From JBBQYA01 sp031412335 (lineage in GTDB: Bacteria; Bacteroidota; Bacteroidia; Sphingobacteriales; Sphingobacteriaceae), in the NCBI GenBank assembly GCA_031412335.1, contig JANOCT010000030.1, forward strand, positions 62,001-126,000: a stretch of 64,000 nt of DNA. Reading direction: 5' to 3'. This document shows positions 44,596-53,289 of this stretch, piece after piece. Each line of letters opens with the position of its first letter. Position 1 is the first letter of the stretch. The position numbers were made by a program, and so were the translations under genes. The notes beneath the pieces were generated by a model, which did no database searches, was not told the DNA's origin, and worked only from the letters and a program-made list of their open reading frames with translations.

Positions 44596-45492
44596 TTAAT
44601 TATTAGGAACGAAAAGCCCGCTTGAAAAAGCGGGTTTTTTGGTTTTAAGGTTTTCGGTTTTAAAAAAATCAGCTGGTACGAATAATAAATAACTAATTAT
44701 CATAACCAAACTAAAATCTGGCAAGCTTAGAAAAACACCAATGAATAAATGAAAAACTAATCCTATGATTAAAATTATTGTTTTGGTTTTCTTCATCCAA
44801 ATAAGAATTCCAAAACTTAATTCAAAAATAATAGCTGCCCAACTTAGTATAACTGCCAACTTAATATTCATAAAATTTTGCATTCCATTTGTGCTATAAT
44901 TGGAAAGTTGAGAGATGGATATTAAAGCCTCACCATTTCGCCAAAGTGGGTCTAGTATTTTATCGGCTCCAGAAATAAAATAAAAAAGACAGATATGAAA
45001 CTGAATTCCATAAAGAAAAAAATTTCCAACGTTTTTTCTTAACTCACTGGTAATTAAATTTTTATTTGTAATAAAAAAGATATTTACAAATAGTAAAAGG
45101 CAATGCATTCTATCGCCTCCATTTATAATTGGAGATAATATCTCATTGAAACAAAGCGAAATAATAAAAACTAAAACGCTTAAAATTATTTCATACTTTT
45201 TCCAAATGGCAGCACAAATAATTAGTAAGCAAACGGAAATAAATATTTTTTCTGAAATTGAATTTCCGACAAGTTTTAGTATTGGATCAGTAATTAGAAA
45301 AAATGGATCTGCACTTTTTTCAGGTGAAATATTGTAAATCGATATTATCTCAGAAAAAACGGGTAAAAGCCATAAAATTTTAAAAAGCAAGAAAAAATAT
45401 AGGCTGTATCGGAAAAGCAATAAATTTTTATGGGGTTGGATTTTTGCGAACCAATCAGTGAGAAAAAAAATATTGGATAGTGTTTTTTTCAC
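44596..45492 (-). CDS. HTTM-like multipass membrane protein
   Basis: A 298-residue protein with about eight hydrophobic segments and the features of the HTTM (horizontally transferred transmembrane) family, including the conserved DKILDPLWRNGEALISI stretch and the KNLLLFRYSLYFFLLFKILW opening. Vitamin-K-dependent carboxylase is a distant relative, but most bacterial members have no known function. The stop overlaps the start of nothing else, but its last codons (AFSSGLF) form the terminator hairpin of the plus-strand tRNA-like gene. It is co-transcribed from the 154-residue gene upstream (four-base overlap). Confidence 0.75.
   Translation of the reverse strand: MKKTLSNIFFLTDWFAKIQPHKNLLLFRYSLYFFLLFKILWLLPVFSEIISIYNISPEKSADPFFLITDPILKLVGNSISEKIFISVCLLIICAAIWKKYEIILSVLVFIISLCFNEILSPIINGGDRMHCLLLFVNIFFITNKNLITSELRKNVGNFFLYGIQFHICLFYFISGADKILDPLWRNGEALISISQLSNYSTNGMQNFMNIKLAVILSWAAIIFELSFGILIWMKKTKTIILIIGLVFHLFIGVFLSLPDFSLVMIISYLLFVPADFFKTENLKTKKPAFSSGLFVPNN
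44617..44640 (+). terminator. Terminator of the tRNA-like gene, inside the HTTM coding region
   Basis: CCCGCTT (44617-44623), loop GAAA, AAGCGGG (44628-44634), then six T. It acts on the plus strand and lies 38 bases after the tRNA-like body, within the 3-prime end of the opposite gene. Confidence 0.85.
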
Positions 45493-45953
45493 TTGATCAA
45501 AAATTTATGATCATAAACTTTGCTGTATACATCTCCGCTCTTCTCAGCAATTAAAAGTTGTATGCTATCTGAGGAACCGTCAATTGTTAAATGATTAATT
45601 AATAAATGAGTATTTGTTTCTGATTGAAGTTGATTTTTATAAAATCGAATAAGCCTGCTTTTCTTTAATTCAGAAATAGAAGCAGTAGATTGAAATTTGT
45701 TAAAAGCCATTGCTTCCGGATTTGAAAATTCGGTCCAATTGGTTTCTTTGGATCTAGTTCGATAGAATACTATTTTTTCTGCATTTAATCTTTCTGTAGA
45801 AAAGAATTTGCCTCTGAGAAAAAGGGAACGAAATTTTTTAAAATAAACACTTTCTAACCCTTTTTGAGGTTTATAAGGTAAATAAGGAGAAACTACACCA
45901 ATCATCCAGATTAATAATCCAGTTAATAGTAATATCACGCGGAATCTCCTCAT
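45489..45953 (-). CDS. Hypothetical protein with N-terminal membrane segment
   Basis: A 154-residue protein with an N-terminal hydrophobic segment (about 5-24, RFRVILLLTGLLIWMIGVV) and no other recognisable domain; the rest is charged and beta-rich. The first gene of a two-gene unit with the HTTM protein, overlapping it by four bases. HTTM proteins are sometimes paired with a small partner like this, so the two may form a complex. Function unknown. Confidence 0.6.
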   Translation of the reverse strand: MRRFRVILLLTGLLIWMIGVVSPYLPYKPQKGLESVYFKKFRSLFLRGKFFSTERLNAEKIVFYRTRSKETNWTEFSNPEAMAFNKFQSTASISELKKSRLIRFYKNQLQSETNTHLLINHLTIDGSSDSIQLLIAEKSGDVYSKVYDHKFLIK

Positions 45954-46090
45954 AAATAATTTTAAAAATTTAAAAAACTGTTTGGTATTATGTTGCGTAA
46001 TTTAATAAAATCACCAAGGAATTTGAATAAATGATTCATTGTCTATAGTAAATTTAATAAAGATTGTAGTGTTTAGGTTTAGTTTGTTTG

Positions 46091-46124
46091 AGCTTTCCGG
46101 TTAGGTACCGGAAAGCTTTTTTGT
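46091..46124 (+). terminator. Strong orphan terminator on the plus strand
   Basis: AGCTTTCCGGT (46091-46101) pairs perfectly with ACCGGAAAGCT (46107-46117); loop TAGGT, then a T run. The nearest upstream gene is on the other strand, and the next plus-strand promoter starts after this element. Confidence 0.85.
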
Positions 46125-46134
46125 TTTTTAACAC

Positions 46135-46142
46135 TATCTTTG
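46135..46142 (+). promoter_or_regulatory. -7 element upstream of the 124-residue membrane protein gene
   Basis: TATCTTTG matches TAnnTTTG, 17 bases before the ATG at 46159. The -33 half is not clear because the terminator tail occupies that position. Confidence 0.5.
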
Positions 46143-46158
46143 CCAATTAAAATATTTT

Positions 46159-46533
46159 ATGAAACAACCACACTTAGTTAATTTATTTACAGCATTCGTT
46201 TTAATTGCTGCAGGAATTTTTAGTTATTTTTCAAATCCACTACGCCCACCAACAGCATTGATTGGAGTAGGATTAGGCGCTATTTTATTAGTTATGACTG
46301 GCGCATTAAAGAAAAACAATAAAATTGTTGCTCATGTTGTCGTGGTTTTAACATTAATTTTTGGAATTATGACTGCTTCTATGGCGTTGAAATCAAGAAA
46401 TGAGCAGGACTTAGAAAAAAGAAATCGTAGAATGTTGGTTTTCGGAGTTATGAGTGTTACTTGTTTAGTTGCAACTGGGTTTTATGTTGCTGGTTTTATT
46501 GATAAAAGAAAACAACGATTAGCCGGAAAATAG
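46159..46533 (+). CDS. Small membrane protein, four predicted segments
   Basis: A 124-residue protein with about four hydrophobic segments (6-25, 34-50, 58-75, 92-110) and a basic C-terminus (DKRKQRLAGK). PTALIGVGLGAILLVMTGALKKN has the Gly/Ala-rich feel of TMEM14-like small proteins, but I cannot assign a family. It is read from a promoter placed right after an orphan terminator. The coiled-coil protein gene follows after 52 bases and hflX overlaps that one, so they may share a transcript. Confidence 0.65.
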   Translation: MKQPHLVNLFTAFVLIAAGIFSYFSNPLRPPTALIGVGLGAILLVMTGALKKNNKIVAHVVVVLTLIFGIMTASMALKSRNEQDLEKRNRRMLVFGVMSVTCLVATGFYVAGFIDKRKQRLAGK

Positions 46534-46585
46534 TCTCTTTTTCAATTGCTGTTCAAAAATTTTAAGGCATGCAGTTTGAATTAGC

Positions 46586-47122
46586 ATGAAGATGAAATAT
46601 ACTTCTATCATTCTCATTATTTTTTTAAGTCTAATTAATAATCTTTCAAAAGGTTTTGCTTCGGATAGTACAGAGGTTGTAAAAGAAAAACTTCATATTT
46701 TAATTGAGAACCGAAAAGCAAGATTTGGCAATTATCTGGAAAGCTTAGATCAGAAGACTGGTTTTTTTGGTAACCAAACAAAAAAAGATGTAAAACGAAG
46801 TAATGAAGTTCTGGAAACAATTGTACGATCGGACAATGAAATTTTTGCAGAGCTAAATAAACTTTTGAATGTTAAAACCACTGAGAAAACCATTGGTAAT
46901 TTTGAACTTGCAGAAAAAGATTCAAAAATACTTCGGCAAGAAAGGGCATTGAATTCCCACCAGCAACTCATCAAAGCTCAAAAAGCTGAATTGGAAAAAC
47001 TGGAAAGTTTGTTAAAAGCAAGAAACATATTCCTTTTGCTATTATTTTTTATTTTAATTGGAATAGCTTTTTATTCAAACCAACAACGATTACTAAACAA
47101 AAAATTAACTCGAAATACATGA
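46586..47122 (+). CDS. Exported coiled-coil protein with C-terminal membrane segment
   Basis: A 178-residue protein: signal peptide (1-25, ending FASDS region), a charged coiled-coil stretch (about 30-140, including EKLHILIENRKARFG and HQQLIKAQKAELEKLESLLKA), and a single membrane segment near 147-166 (IFLLLLFFILIGIAFY). The layout suggests a protein anchored by its C-terminus with the coiled coil in the periplasm. I do not recognise the family. The stop overlaps the hflX start by four bases (ATGA). Confidence 0.7.
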   Translation: MKMKYTSIILIIFLSLINNLSKGFASDSTEVVKEKLHILIENRKARFGNYLESLDQKTGFFGNQTKKDVKRSNEVLETIVRSDNEIFAELNKLLNVKTTEKTIGNFELAEKDSKILRQERALNSHQQLIKAQKAELEKLESLLKARNIFLLLLFFILIGIAFYSNQQRLLNKKLTRNT

Positions 47123-48288
47123 GAAAAATGTACACTACTGCCAAAGAAGCCGAAAAGGTTGTGCTAATTGGAGTAGTTACGCCACAACAATCGGAGGAAC
47201 AATCGAAAGAATATCTGGAAGAACTGGCATTTTTGGTAGAAACTGCCGGAGGAATAACGTTGAAAACTTTTACGCAAAGGGCTCAGAAACCTGATCCGAA
47301 GACTTTTGTAGGAAAAGGAAAACTAGAAGAAATTAGAGATTATGTAAAAGCTGAAGAAGCGGATATGGTTATTTTTGATGATGAACTTTCGGGTTCGCAA
47401 ATCAGAAATATAGAGCGTTTTTTGGAATGCAAAATACTGGATAGAAGCAATTTAATCTTGGATATTTTTGCCACAAGAGCTAAAACTGCACAAGCAAAAA
47501 CACAAGTTGAGTTAGCTCAGTTCCAATATTTACTTCCCCGACTTACTAATTTATGGACTCACCTAAGTAAGCAAAAAGGAGGGATTGGAATGAAAGGCCC
47601 TGGAGAAACAGAGATTGAAACCGATAGGCGAATCATAAGAGATAAAATTAGCTTATTGAAAGAAAGGCTGGTTCAAATAAATAGACAAAACGAAGTTCAG
47701 CGTAAAAACAGGAGTCAATTGGTTCGCGTGGCTTTAGTTGGTTATACGAATGTGGGTAAATCCACCATTATGAATTTGTTGAGCAAAGCTGATGTATTTG
47801 CTGAGAACAAATTATTTGCAACCCTCGACACCACCGTAAGAAAAGTTGTAATTAACGACATTCCTTTTTTACTATCCGATACAGTAGGTTTTATTCGCAA
47901 ATTACCCCATCATTTAATCGAATGTTTTACTTCCACATTGGATGAGGTTAAGGAAGCTGATTTATTAATTCATGTTGTTGATGTTTCACATCTAGGATTC
48001 GAAGAGCAATTAATTGTTGTTAATCAAACCTTGAAAGAATTGAATTCGCTGGACAAAGAAACTATCGTAGTTTTTAATAAAATTGATCAATATTCAACTG
48101 ACGCAAAAGATTTGGAAAATGATAAAGCGCTTTCATTAGAAGAATTTCAGAATAGTTGGATGTCTAAATCCAATGATCCAGCAATTTTTATATCGGCCAA
48201 AAACAAAGTGAATCTTGAGCAATTAAAAGATAAGATTTTTGAGAAAATAGAAAAATTGCATAAAGAGAAATATGTTGGTTCTTTTTGA
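47119..48288 (+). CDS. hflX: Ribosome-rescue GTPase HflX
   Basis: A 389-residue GTPase that splits stalled ribosomes under stress. N-terminal HflX domain: KTFVGKGKLEEIRDYV, FDDELSGSQIRNIE and KILDRSNLILDIFATRAKT (about 55-120). GTPase domain: GYTNVGKSTIMNLLSKA (G1), DTVGFIRKLPHHLIECF (G3), NKID (G4). The SDTVGFI and helical linker GPGETEIETDRR are diagnostic. Complete, with usual length. Start ATG is coupled to the upstream coiled-coil gene. Confidence 0.95.
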   Translation: MRKMYTTAKEAEKVVLIGVVTPQQSEEQSKEYLEELAFLVETAGGITLKTFTQRAQKPDPKTFVGKGKLEEIRDYVKAEEADMVIFDDELSGSQIRNIERFLECKILDRSNLILDIFATRAKTAQAKTQVELAQFQYLLPRLTNLWTHLSKQKGGIGMKGPGETEIETDRRIIRDKISLLKERLVQINRQNEVQRKNRSQLVRVALVGYTNVGKSTIMNLLSKADVFAENKLFATLDTTVRKVVINDIPFLLSDTVGFIRKLPHHLIECFTSTLDEVKEADLLIHVVDVSHLGFEEQLIVVNQTLKELNSLDKETIVVFNKIDQYSTDAKDLENDKALSLEEFQNSWMSKSNDPAIFISAKNKVNLEQLKDKIFEKIEKLHKEKYVGSF

Positions 48289-48394
48289 TTAAAACATATG
48301 TCTTTGAACTATTTAGAGATAAATTTCTTTCTATTGTTCTGTTTATATTCATAAAATCTTTGGATGTAATTTTCTGATTTTTACTACCAATTTA

Positions 48395-48979
48395 TTAACT
48401 TGGAAAGTTTGCTTTTTTATTTTCAGTAGCCTTTTCTACTGTTATGTCAATTCTTTTTTGTCGGGTTTCAGGTTTTTTGGCATTTAAAATCCATTCTAAT
48501 ATTCCTCTTTTGGCAGATGCAGCAAAGTTTTCAAAATTTGCTTTTGCTTGCATGTTTGTGTTTAGTTTGTCCAACAAATCATCTGGAATAACTAATTGAT
48601 CTACTTTATCTAATGCATTCCAAGTTCCAGTTTTTTTTGCCAGGTCTATCATGTTCATTCCCGCTTCCGTCATCAAACCTTCGGCTATTAGTTTTTCAAC
48701 TTTTAATTTATTAACTGCACTCCAATTGCTTGTTGATTTTCTTTTTGCAAAATATTGCAGATAACTTTTTTCATCATATTTATTGGCTACACTATCAATC
48801 CAACCAAAACACAATGCTTCGTCGACAGCTTCAGGATAATACACACTTGGTATTTCACTATCTTTTTTATGGATTAATAACCAAACACTCTTTTCGATTT
48901 CATGATTTTTATGGAGCCAATCTCTCCATTCTTGTCTGGAGCTGGCTGTAAAAATGCATATATTTTTATGTGTAGGCAT
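48395..48979 (-). CDS. YdeI/OmpD-associated family protein
   Basis: A 194-residue cytoplasmic protein of the YdeI/OmdA family, shown by FTASSRQEWRDWLHKNHEIEKSVWLLIHKK, the EALCFGWIDSVANKYD motif and the C-terminal helix TRQKRIDITVEKATENKKANFPS. In Gram-positive relatives the family is linked to bacteriocin or cell-wall protection, but the biochemical role is unknown. It is convergent with hflX and shares no operon. The gene is single and complete. Confidence 0.85.
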   Translation of the reverse strand: MPTHKNICIFTASSRQEWRDWLHKNHEIEKSVWLLIHKKDSEIPSVYYPEAVDEALCFGWIDSVANKYDEKSYLQYFAKRKSTSNWSAVNKLKVEKLIAEGLMTEAGMNMIDLAKKTGTWNALDKVDQLVIPDDLLDKLNTNMQAKANFENFAASAKRGILEWILNAKKPETRQKRIDITVEKATENKKANFPS

Positions 48980-49040
48980 TTAGATGAAAATTTAATAGAG
49001 ATAAACCATGCCAAAGAAAAAATCGTTGGCATGGTTTAAG

Positions 49041-49112
49041 TGATCCCGACGGGAATCGAACCCATATCTAAAGTTTAGGAAACTCCAATTCTATCCGTTG
49101 AACTACGGGACC
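49041..49112 (-). tRNA. tRNA-Arg (anticodon CCU)
   Basis: A 72-base tRNA on the minus strand. Acceptor GGTCCCG with CGGGATC (one G-U), D-arm with AGTTCAACGGATAGA, anticodon loop TTCCTAA in stem GGAGT/ACTTT (CCU), T-loop TTCGATT, discriminator A. CCA is not encoded. It lies three bases past the metG stop, so it is probably cotranscribed with or processed from the metG message. Confidence 0.93.
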
Positions 49113-49115
49113 ATT

Positions 49116-51236
49116 TTATTTTATCACACTACCCGGTGGCAGCGTTTGAGCATTTGAAACGAAAAATAATTTTCCTTCTAGGTTTTCGGCCATCAAAATC
49201 ATCCCTTGCGAAACAATTCCTTTAATTTCTCTTGGTGCCAAATTTACTAAAATACTTACTTGCTGTCCGATTATTTTCTCAGAATCAAAATGTTCGGCAA
49301 TACCACTCACAACCGTACGAATATCAATGCCGGTATCGACTGTAAGTTTTAATAATTTCTTGGTTTTGGCTACTTTTTCAGCTTCTAAAATCGTTCCGAT
49401 TCGAATGTCCATCTTTCCAAAATCTTCGAAATTGATTACATCCTTTGCTTTTTCTACAACCTCCGAATTTGTTTTTAACGATGTTTCCAGTTTTTCTATC
49501 TGAGTTTGCACTTCTGAATCTTCTATTTTTTGGAAAAGTAAAACTGCTTCATTTATCTGATGACCCGCTTGTATTAAATTGGAACTTCCAAATCTTGAAA
49601 AATCAACCCAATTTTCGGATAAATTTAATTGAAATCGAAGTTTTTTTGCAGTTTCAGGTAAAAACAGATCACAAAGCAAAGTCAGATTTGCACACGTCTG
49701 TATCATGCAATTCATGATAAAAGCAACAGTTTCTTTGTTAGAATCTTCTTTTATTAGTTTCCAAGGTTCTAAATCAGCCAAAAATTTGTTTCCAGCTCTT
49801 GCAAAATTCATTAGTTCGAATTGCGCATCTCTGAATTTAAAATTTTCTAATAAAGGAGAAATCGTTTTTATCACTCGTTGAAATTCATCATCTGCTAAAT
49901 TAAATGACTCCTGTTGAGATTCTGAAAGCTTAATATTTGGCAATTCAGGAATAATTCCATTATAATATTTCCAAGTAAGTACAACCACACGATTTACAAA
50001 ATTGCCCAAAACAGCAACCAACTCATTATTTACCCTTGCTTGATAATCTTTCCAGCTAAAATCGCTGTCTTTTGTTTCGGGAGCAATGGAAGTTAGAACA
50101 TACCTAAGCTCATCTTGTCTGCCTGGAAAATCTAATAAATACTCATGTAACCAAACTGCCCAGTTTCTCGAAGTCGAAATTTTCTTTCCTTCCAAATTCA
50201 AAAATTCATTGGCTGGCACATTATCGGGCAAAATATAATTCCCTTCAGCCATCAAAACTGCCGGAAAAATTAAACAGTGAAAAACAATATTGTCTTTCCC
50301 AATAAAATGAATTAGACGGGTTGAATCATCTTTCCAATAATCCTCCCAATTTCCATTTCTTTCTGCATTATTTTTATTTCTTAGGTAATACAATGCTACT
50401 TTTTCTTCTGAAAGGTTTTGGTTAAACAATTCTTTAGTAGCTGATATATAACCAATTGGTGCATCAAACCAAACATATAATACTTTACCTTCAGCATCTT
50501 TTAGCGGAACTTTTATTCCCCAATCCAAGTCACGTGTCATAGCACGAGCTTGCAAACCATTATTCAACCACGATTTGCATTGTCCAATTACCGTATTTCG
50601 CCATTCTGAATGGCTATTGATGTAATCTTCTAATCTGGTTTGAAACTTATCTAATGGCAAAAACCAATTTTTTGTCTTTTTAAGAATGGGAGCTTGGCCA
50701 GATAATGTACTTTGAGGATTTATTAAATCTGTAGGATTCAATGTTGAACCACAGTTTTCACATTGATCACCGTATGCGCTTGGGTTACCACAATTTGGAC
50801 AAGTACCGATAATGTATCGATCTGCCAAAAACTGTTTTGCTTCATCATCATAATATTGTTCCGTTTCTTCTACATCAAAAATTCCTTTTTCATTGAGTGT
50901 AGAAAATATTTCTGAAGCAGTCTGATGGTGTGTTTCTGAACTCGTGCGATGATAAATATCAAAAGAAATTCCCATTTCTTGAAAAGAATCACCGATAATT
51001 TTGTGATACTTATCGACCACTTCTTGAGAGGAAATTCCTTCATTTCTTGCTTTCAGGGTAATGGCTACGCCATGTTCATCAGATCCGCAAATAAATATTA
51101 CATCTTTTCCGATGGCTCTTAAATATCTTACGTAAATATCAGCTGGCAAATAAACTCCGGCCAAGTGCCCAATATGAACTGGTCCGTTTGTGTAAGGTAA
51201 GGCCGCAGTTACGGTATATCTCTTAAATTCTTTCAT
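49116..51236 (-). CDS. metG: Methionyl-tRNA synthetase
   Basis: A 706-residue class I synthetase. Visible features: TNGPVHIGHLAGVYLPADIY with the HIGH motif (about residues 16-35), zinc knuckle CPNCGNPSAYGDQCENCGST (about 140-160), KMSKS-type loop GKKISTSRNWAVW, and the anticodon-binding helices. The C-terminal 110 residues hold the Arc1p-like tRNA-binding domain (NFEDFGKMDIRIGTILEAEK). Length and domain order are as in E. coli and many Bacteroidota. tRNA-Arg(CCU) follows within three bases. Confidence 0.96.
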   Translation of the reverse strand: MKEFKRYTVTAALPYTNGPVHIGHLAGVYLPADIYVRYLRAIGKDVIFICGSDEHGVAITLKARNEGISSQEVVDKYHKIIGDSFQEMGISFDIYHRTSSETHHQTASEIFSTLNEKGIFDVEETEQYYDDEAKQFLADRYIIGTCPNCGNPSAYGDQCENCGSTLNPTDLINPQSTLSGQAPILKKTKNWFLPLDKFQTRLEDYINSHSEWRNTVIGQCKSWLNNGLQARAMTRDLDWGIKVPLKDAEGKVLYVWFDAPIGYISATKELFNQNLSEEKVALYYLRNKNNAERNGNWEDYWKDDSTRLIHFIGKDNIVFHCLIFPAVLMAEGNYILPDNVPANEFLNLEGKKISTSRNWAVWLHEYLLDFPGRQDELRYVLTSIAPETKDSDFSWKDYQARVNNELVAVLGNFVNRVVVLTWKYYNGIIPELPNIKLSESQQESFNLADDEFQRVIKTISPLLENFKFRDAQFELMNFARAGNKFLADLEPWKLIKEDSNKETVAFIMNCMIQTCANLTLLCDLFLPETAKKLRFQLNLSENWVDFSRFGSSNLIQAGHQINEAVLLFQKIEDSEVQTQIEKLETSLKTNSEVVEKAKDVINFEDFGKMDIRIGTILEAEKVAKTKKLLKLTVDTGIDIRTVVSGIAEHFDSEKIIGQQVSILVNLAPREIKGIVSQGMILMAENLEGKLFFVSNAQTLPPGSVIK

Positions 51237-51246
51237 CTTTAAGCTG

Positions 51247-51254
51247 CAAAGGTA
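51247..51254 (-). promoter_or_regulatory. -7 element upstream of metG
   Basis: CAAAGGTA on the plus strand is TACCTTTG on the minus strand (TAnnTTTG), 11 bases before the metG start, so the leader would be very short. The -33 half is unclear. Confidence 0.4.
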
Positions 51255-51425
51255 GAATTATAGCAGCAAAATAAGTGAATTCGCGTTTTTGTAATTAAAT
51301 AATTGCTTTTTTAAGAAAAAGATTAGTTAAAAATAATTTTTGCACCCTTTTTTAATTGTGAATGATCAAATTCACAATAAATCTGAGCTAGTGCAATTTT
51401 TATTTTTTCAGCATCACCCATCCTT

Positions 51426-53279
51426 TTATTCTATTTCAAAAATTACTGCAGATTTCGGCTCAATTTCTAATTGGTTCTTTAATTCAATTAAATTATTATT
51501 AACTATATTTTTTGCAAACGTTTTATTATTTAATATTTCTTTAAATCGAGAACTGTCTACTTTTACTGATGTTTTGTTTTTATTCAAAACCACCATAATT
51601 GTTTTATCAGCATTGTATCTGAAATAAACGTAAATCCCATCAAATGGTGCAAAGTGTAAAGTCTTTCCATTGGCTATTACTTGATTATTTTTCCTCCAGT
51701 TTAGGATTTGCTTAATATAAGTTTGCATGTTTTTTTGATCAAAAGATAGTCCTTTGCTTGTAAAAGCACTTATAGAATCTTCTTTCCAGCCTCCAGGAAA
51801 ATCTGAACGTATTAAACCATCATTTTTATGATGTCCAGTATTATCCATTAGTATCTCTGTTCCATAGTAAATTTGCGGAATACCACGAACAGTTAAAAGA
51901 TAGGTTATTGCCATTTTAGTCAAATCAACATCTTGATTTAGTTGCATAAAAAGCCTGTCCATATCATGATTGTCACCAAGTAACATCACATTATTCGGAT
52001 CAGCATAAACAAAGTCATTTGCTAGTGCTTCGTATAATTTTGGAAGTCCTTTACCAAAATTTGAATCATCTGATTCATTAAATGCGTCAACCAAAGCAGC
52101 TTGCAACGGAAAGTCCATAACCGTTGTTAAGCAACTTTTATAGCCATCTTTGTTTTCCTTATCCTTTTGCCAGTAAGAAGCTATTAGTGGATTTGTACTC
52201 CATTCCTCTCCAACAATGGTAAAATTTGGGTATTCATTTAAGATTCGACAGCTCCAATTTGTTAAAAACGTTTTATCAGAATAGCCATATGTATCTTGTC
52301 TAATACCCCCTAATTGCAAAGTTTCAATCCACCAAATAGTATTTTGTATTAGATAGTTAGCCATAAATGGATTTTGACCGTTCATATCGGGCATCGTTGG
52401 AGCAAACCAACCATTTTTCATTAAATCTTTATCAAAGTCAGAAGCATATAAATCTTGATTAACCGTCCTTCGGTGGTTAGTTGTTACAAAATTGTCTTGC
52501 TTGTTGAGCCAAGTTTTAAAAGGCAAATCGCTCATCCACCAATAACCTGTGCCAGTGTGATTTAATACTTCATCAAAAATTAATTTAATTCCTTTTTCCT
52601 TCGCTTTTGTTGCTAATTCCTTGTAGTCATTTAGTGTTCCGTAGCGTGGGTCAACTTTGTAATGATTGGTAATTGAATAGCCATGATACGAATAGGAAGA
52701 CATATCATTTTCTAACATTGGTGTTGGCCAAATTGCAGTAAACCCCATTTCCTTTATATAATCAAGGCTATTAATTATTCCTCGGATGTCGCCTCCATGT
52801 CTGCCACCATCAAATCCGCGATTAATTTTATTTTCTTTCATCCCTTCAACTACATCGTTTTTATAATCGCCATTTGCAAAACGATCTGGAACAATTAAGT
52901 AAATAACATCTGATGAATTAAATCCAATTGATTGATCTGCGGCTTGTTTTCGTGCTAATAATTGAAAATCATATTTATATAAAATTTTATTTCCTTTTTT
53001 AAAATTTAAAACAAGTGTTCCTGCTTTTGCAGTTTTATCAATTACTAAATTCAAAAACAAATAGTTTTCACTATCAGCTTTTTCAACTGATTTAATAGAA
53101 ACTCCTGGGTAGTCTATTTTAATCGTTGTTTCTGAAATATTTTTTCCATGAATTAATAGTTGAACTGCTGGATCAGTCATGCCAACCCACCAGTTTAATG
53201 GTTCAACATGTTGTATTTGAGCATGAGTAAAATAGCTAAACAACAATAAAATTGTAGTGAATGATATTTTTTTTAACAT
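51426..53279 (-). CDS. Secreted GH13 alpha-amylase / cyclomaltodextrinase-like protein
   Basis: A 617-residue exported glycoside hydrolase: signal peptide (1-20, ending THAQ), a cyclomaltodextrinase-type N-terminal beta domain (about 25-110), then a TIM barrel with the GH13 regions: GLxxIWPTP-type TAIWPTPML, DEVLNHTG, GGIRQDTYGYSD (nucleophile Asp329), VGEEWS (acid/base Glu358) and GDNHDMDR. A C-terminal beta-sandwich ends in KSAVIFEIE. The likely action is on alpha-glucans or maltodextrins in the periplasm or outer membrane. It has no sorting domain. The PhyH-like gene lies 10 bases upstream on the same strand, so the two form a unit. Confidence 0.9.
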   Translation of the reverse strand: MLKKISFTTILLLFSYFTHAQIQHVEPLNWWVGMTDPAVQLLIHGKNISETTIKIDYPGVSIKSVEKADSENYLFLNLVIDKTAKAGTLVLNFKKGNKILYKYDFQLLARKQAADQSIGFNSSDVIYLIVPDRFANGDYKNDVVEGMKENKINRGFDGGRHGGDIRGIINSLDYIKEMGFTAIWPTPMLENDMSSYSYHGYSITNHYKVDPRYGTLNDYKELATKAKEKGIKLIFDEVLNHTGTGYWWMSDLPFKTWLNKQDNFVTTNHRRTVNQDLYASDFDKDLMKNGWFAPTMPDMNGQNPFMANYLIQNTIWWIETLQLGGIRQDTYGYSDKTFLTNWSCRILNEYPNFTIVGEEWSTNPLIASYWQKDKENKDGYKSCLTTVMDFPLQAALVDAFNESDDSNFGKGLPKLYEALANDFVYADPNNVMLLGDNHDMDRLFMQLNQDVDLTKMAITYLLTVRGIPQIYYGTEILMDNTGHHKNDGLIRSDFPGGWKEDSISAFTSKGLSFDQKNMQTYIKQILNWRKNNQVIANGKTLHFAPFDGIYVYFRYNADKTIMVVLNKNKTSVKVDSSRFKEILNNKTFAKNIVNNNLIELKNQLEIEPKSAVIFEIE

Positions 53280-53289
53280 AATAGAAATT

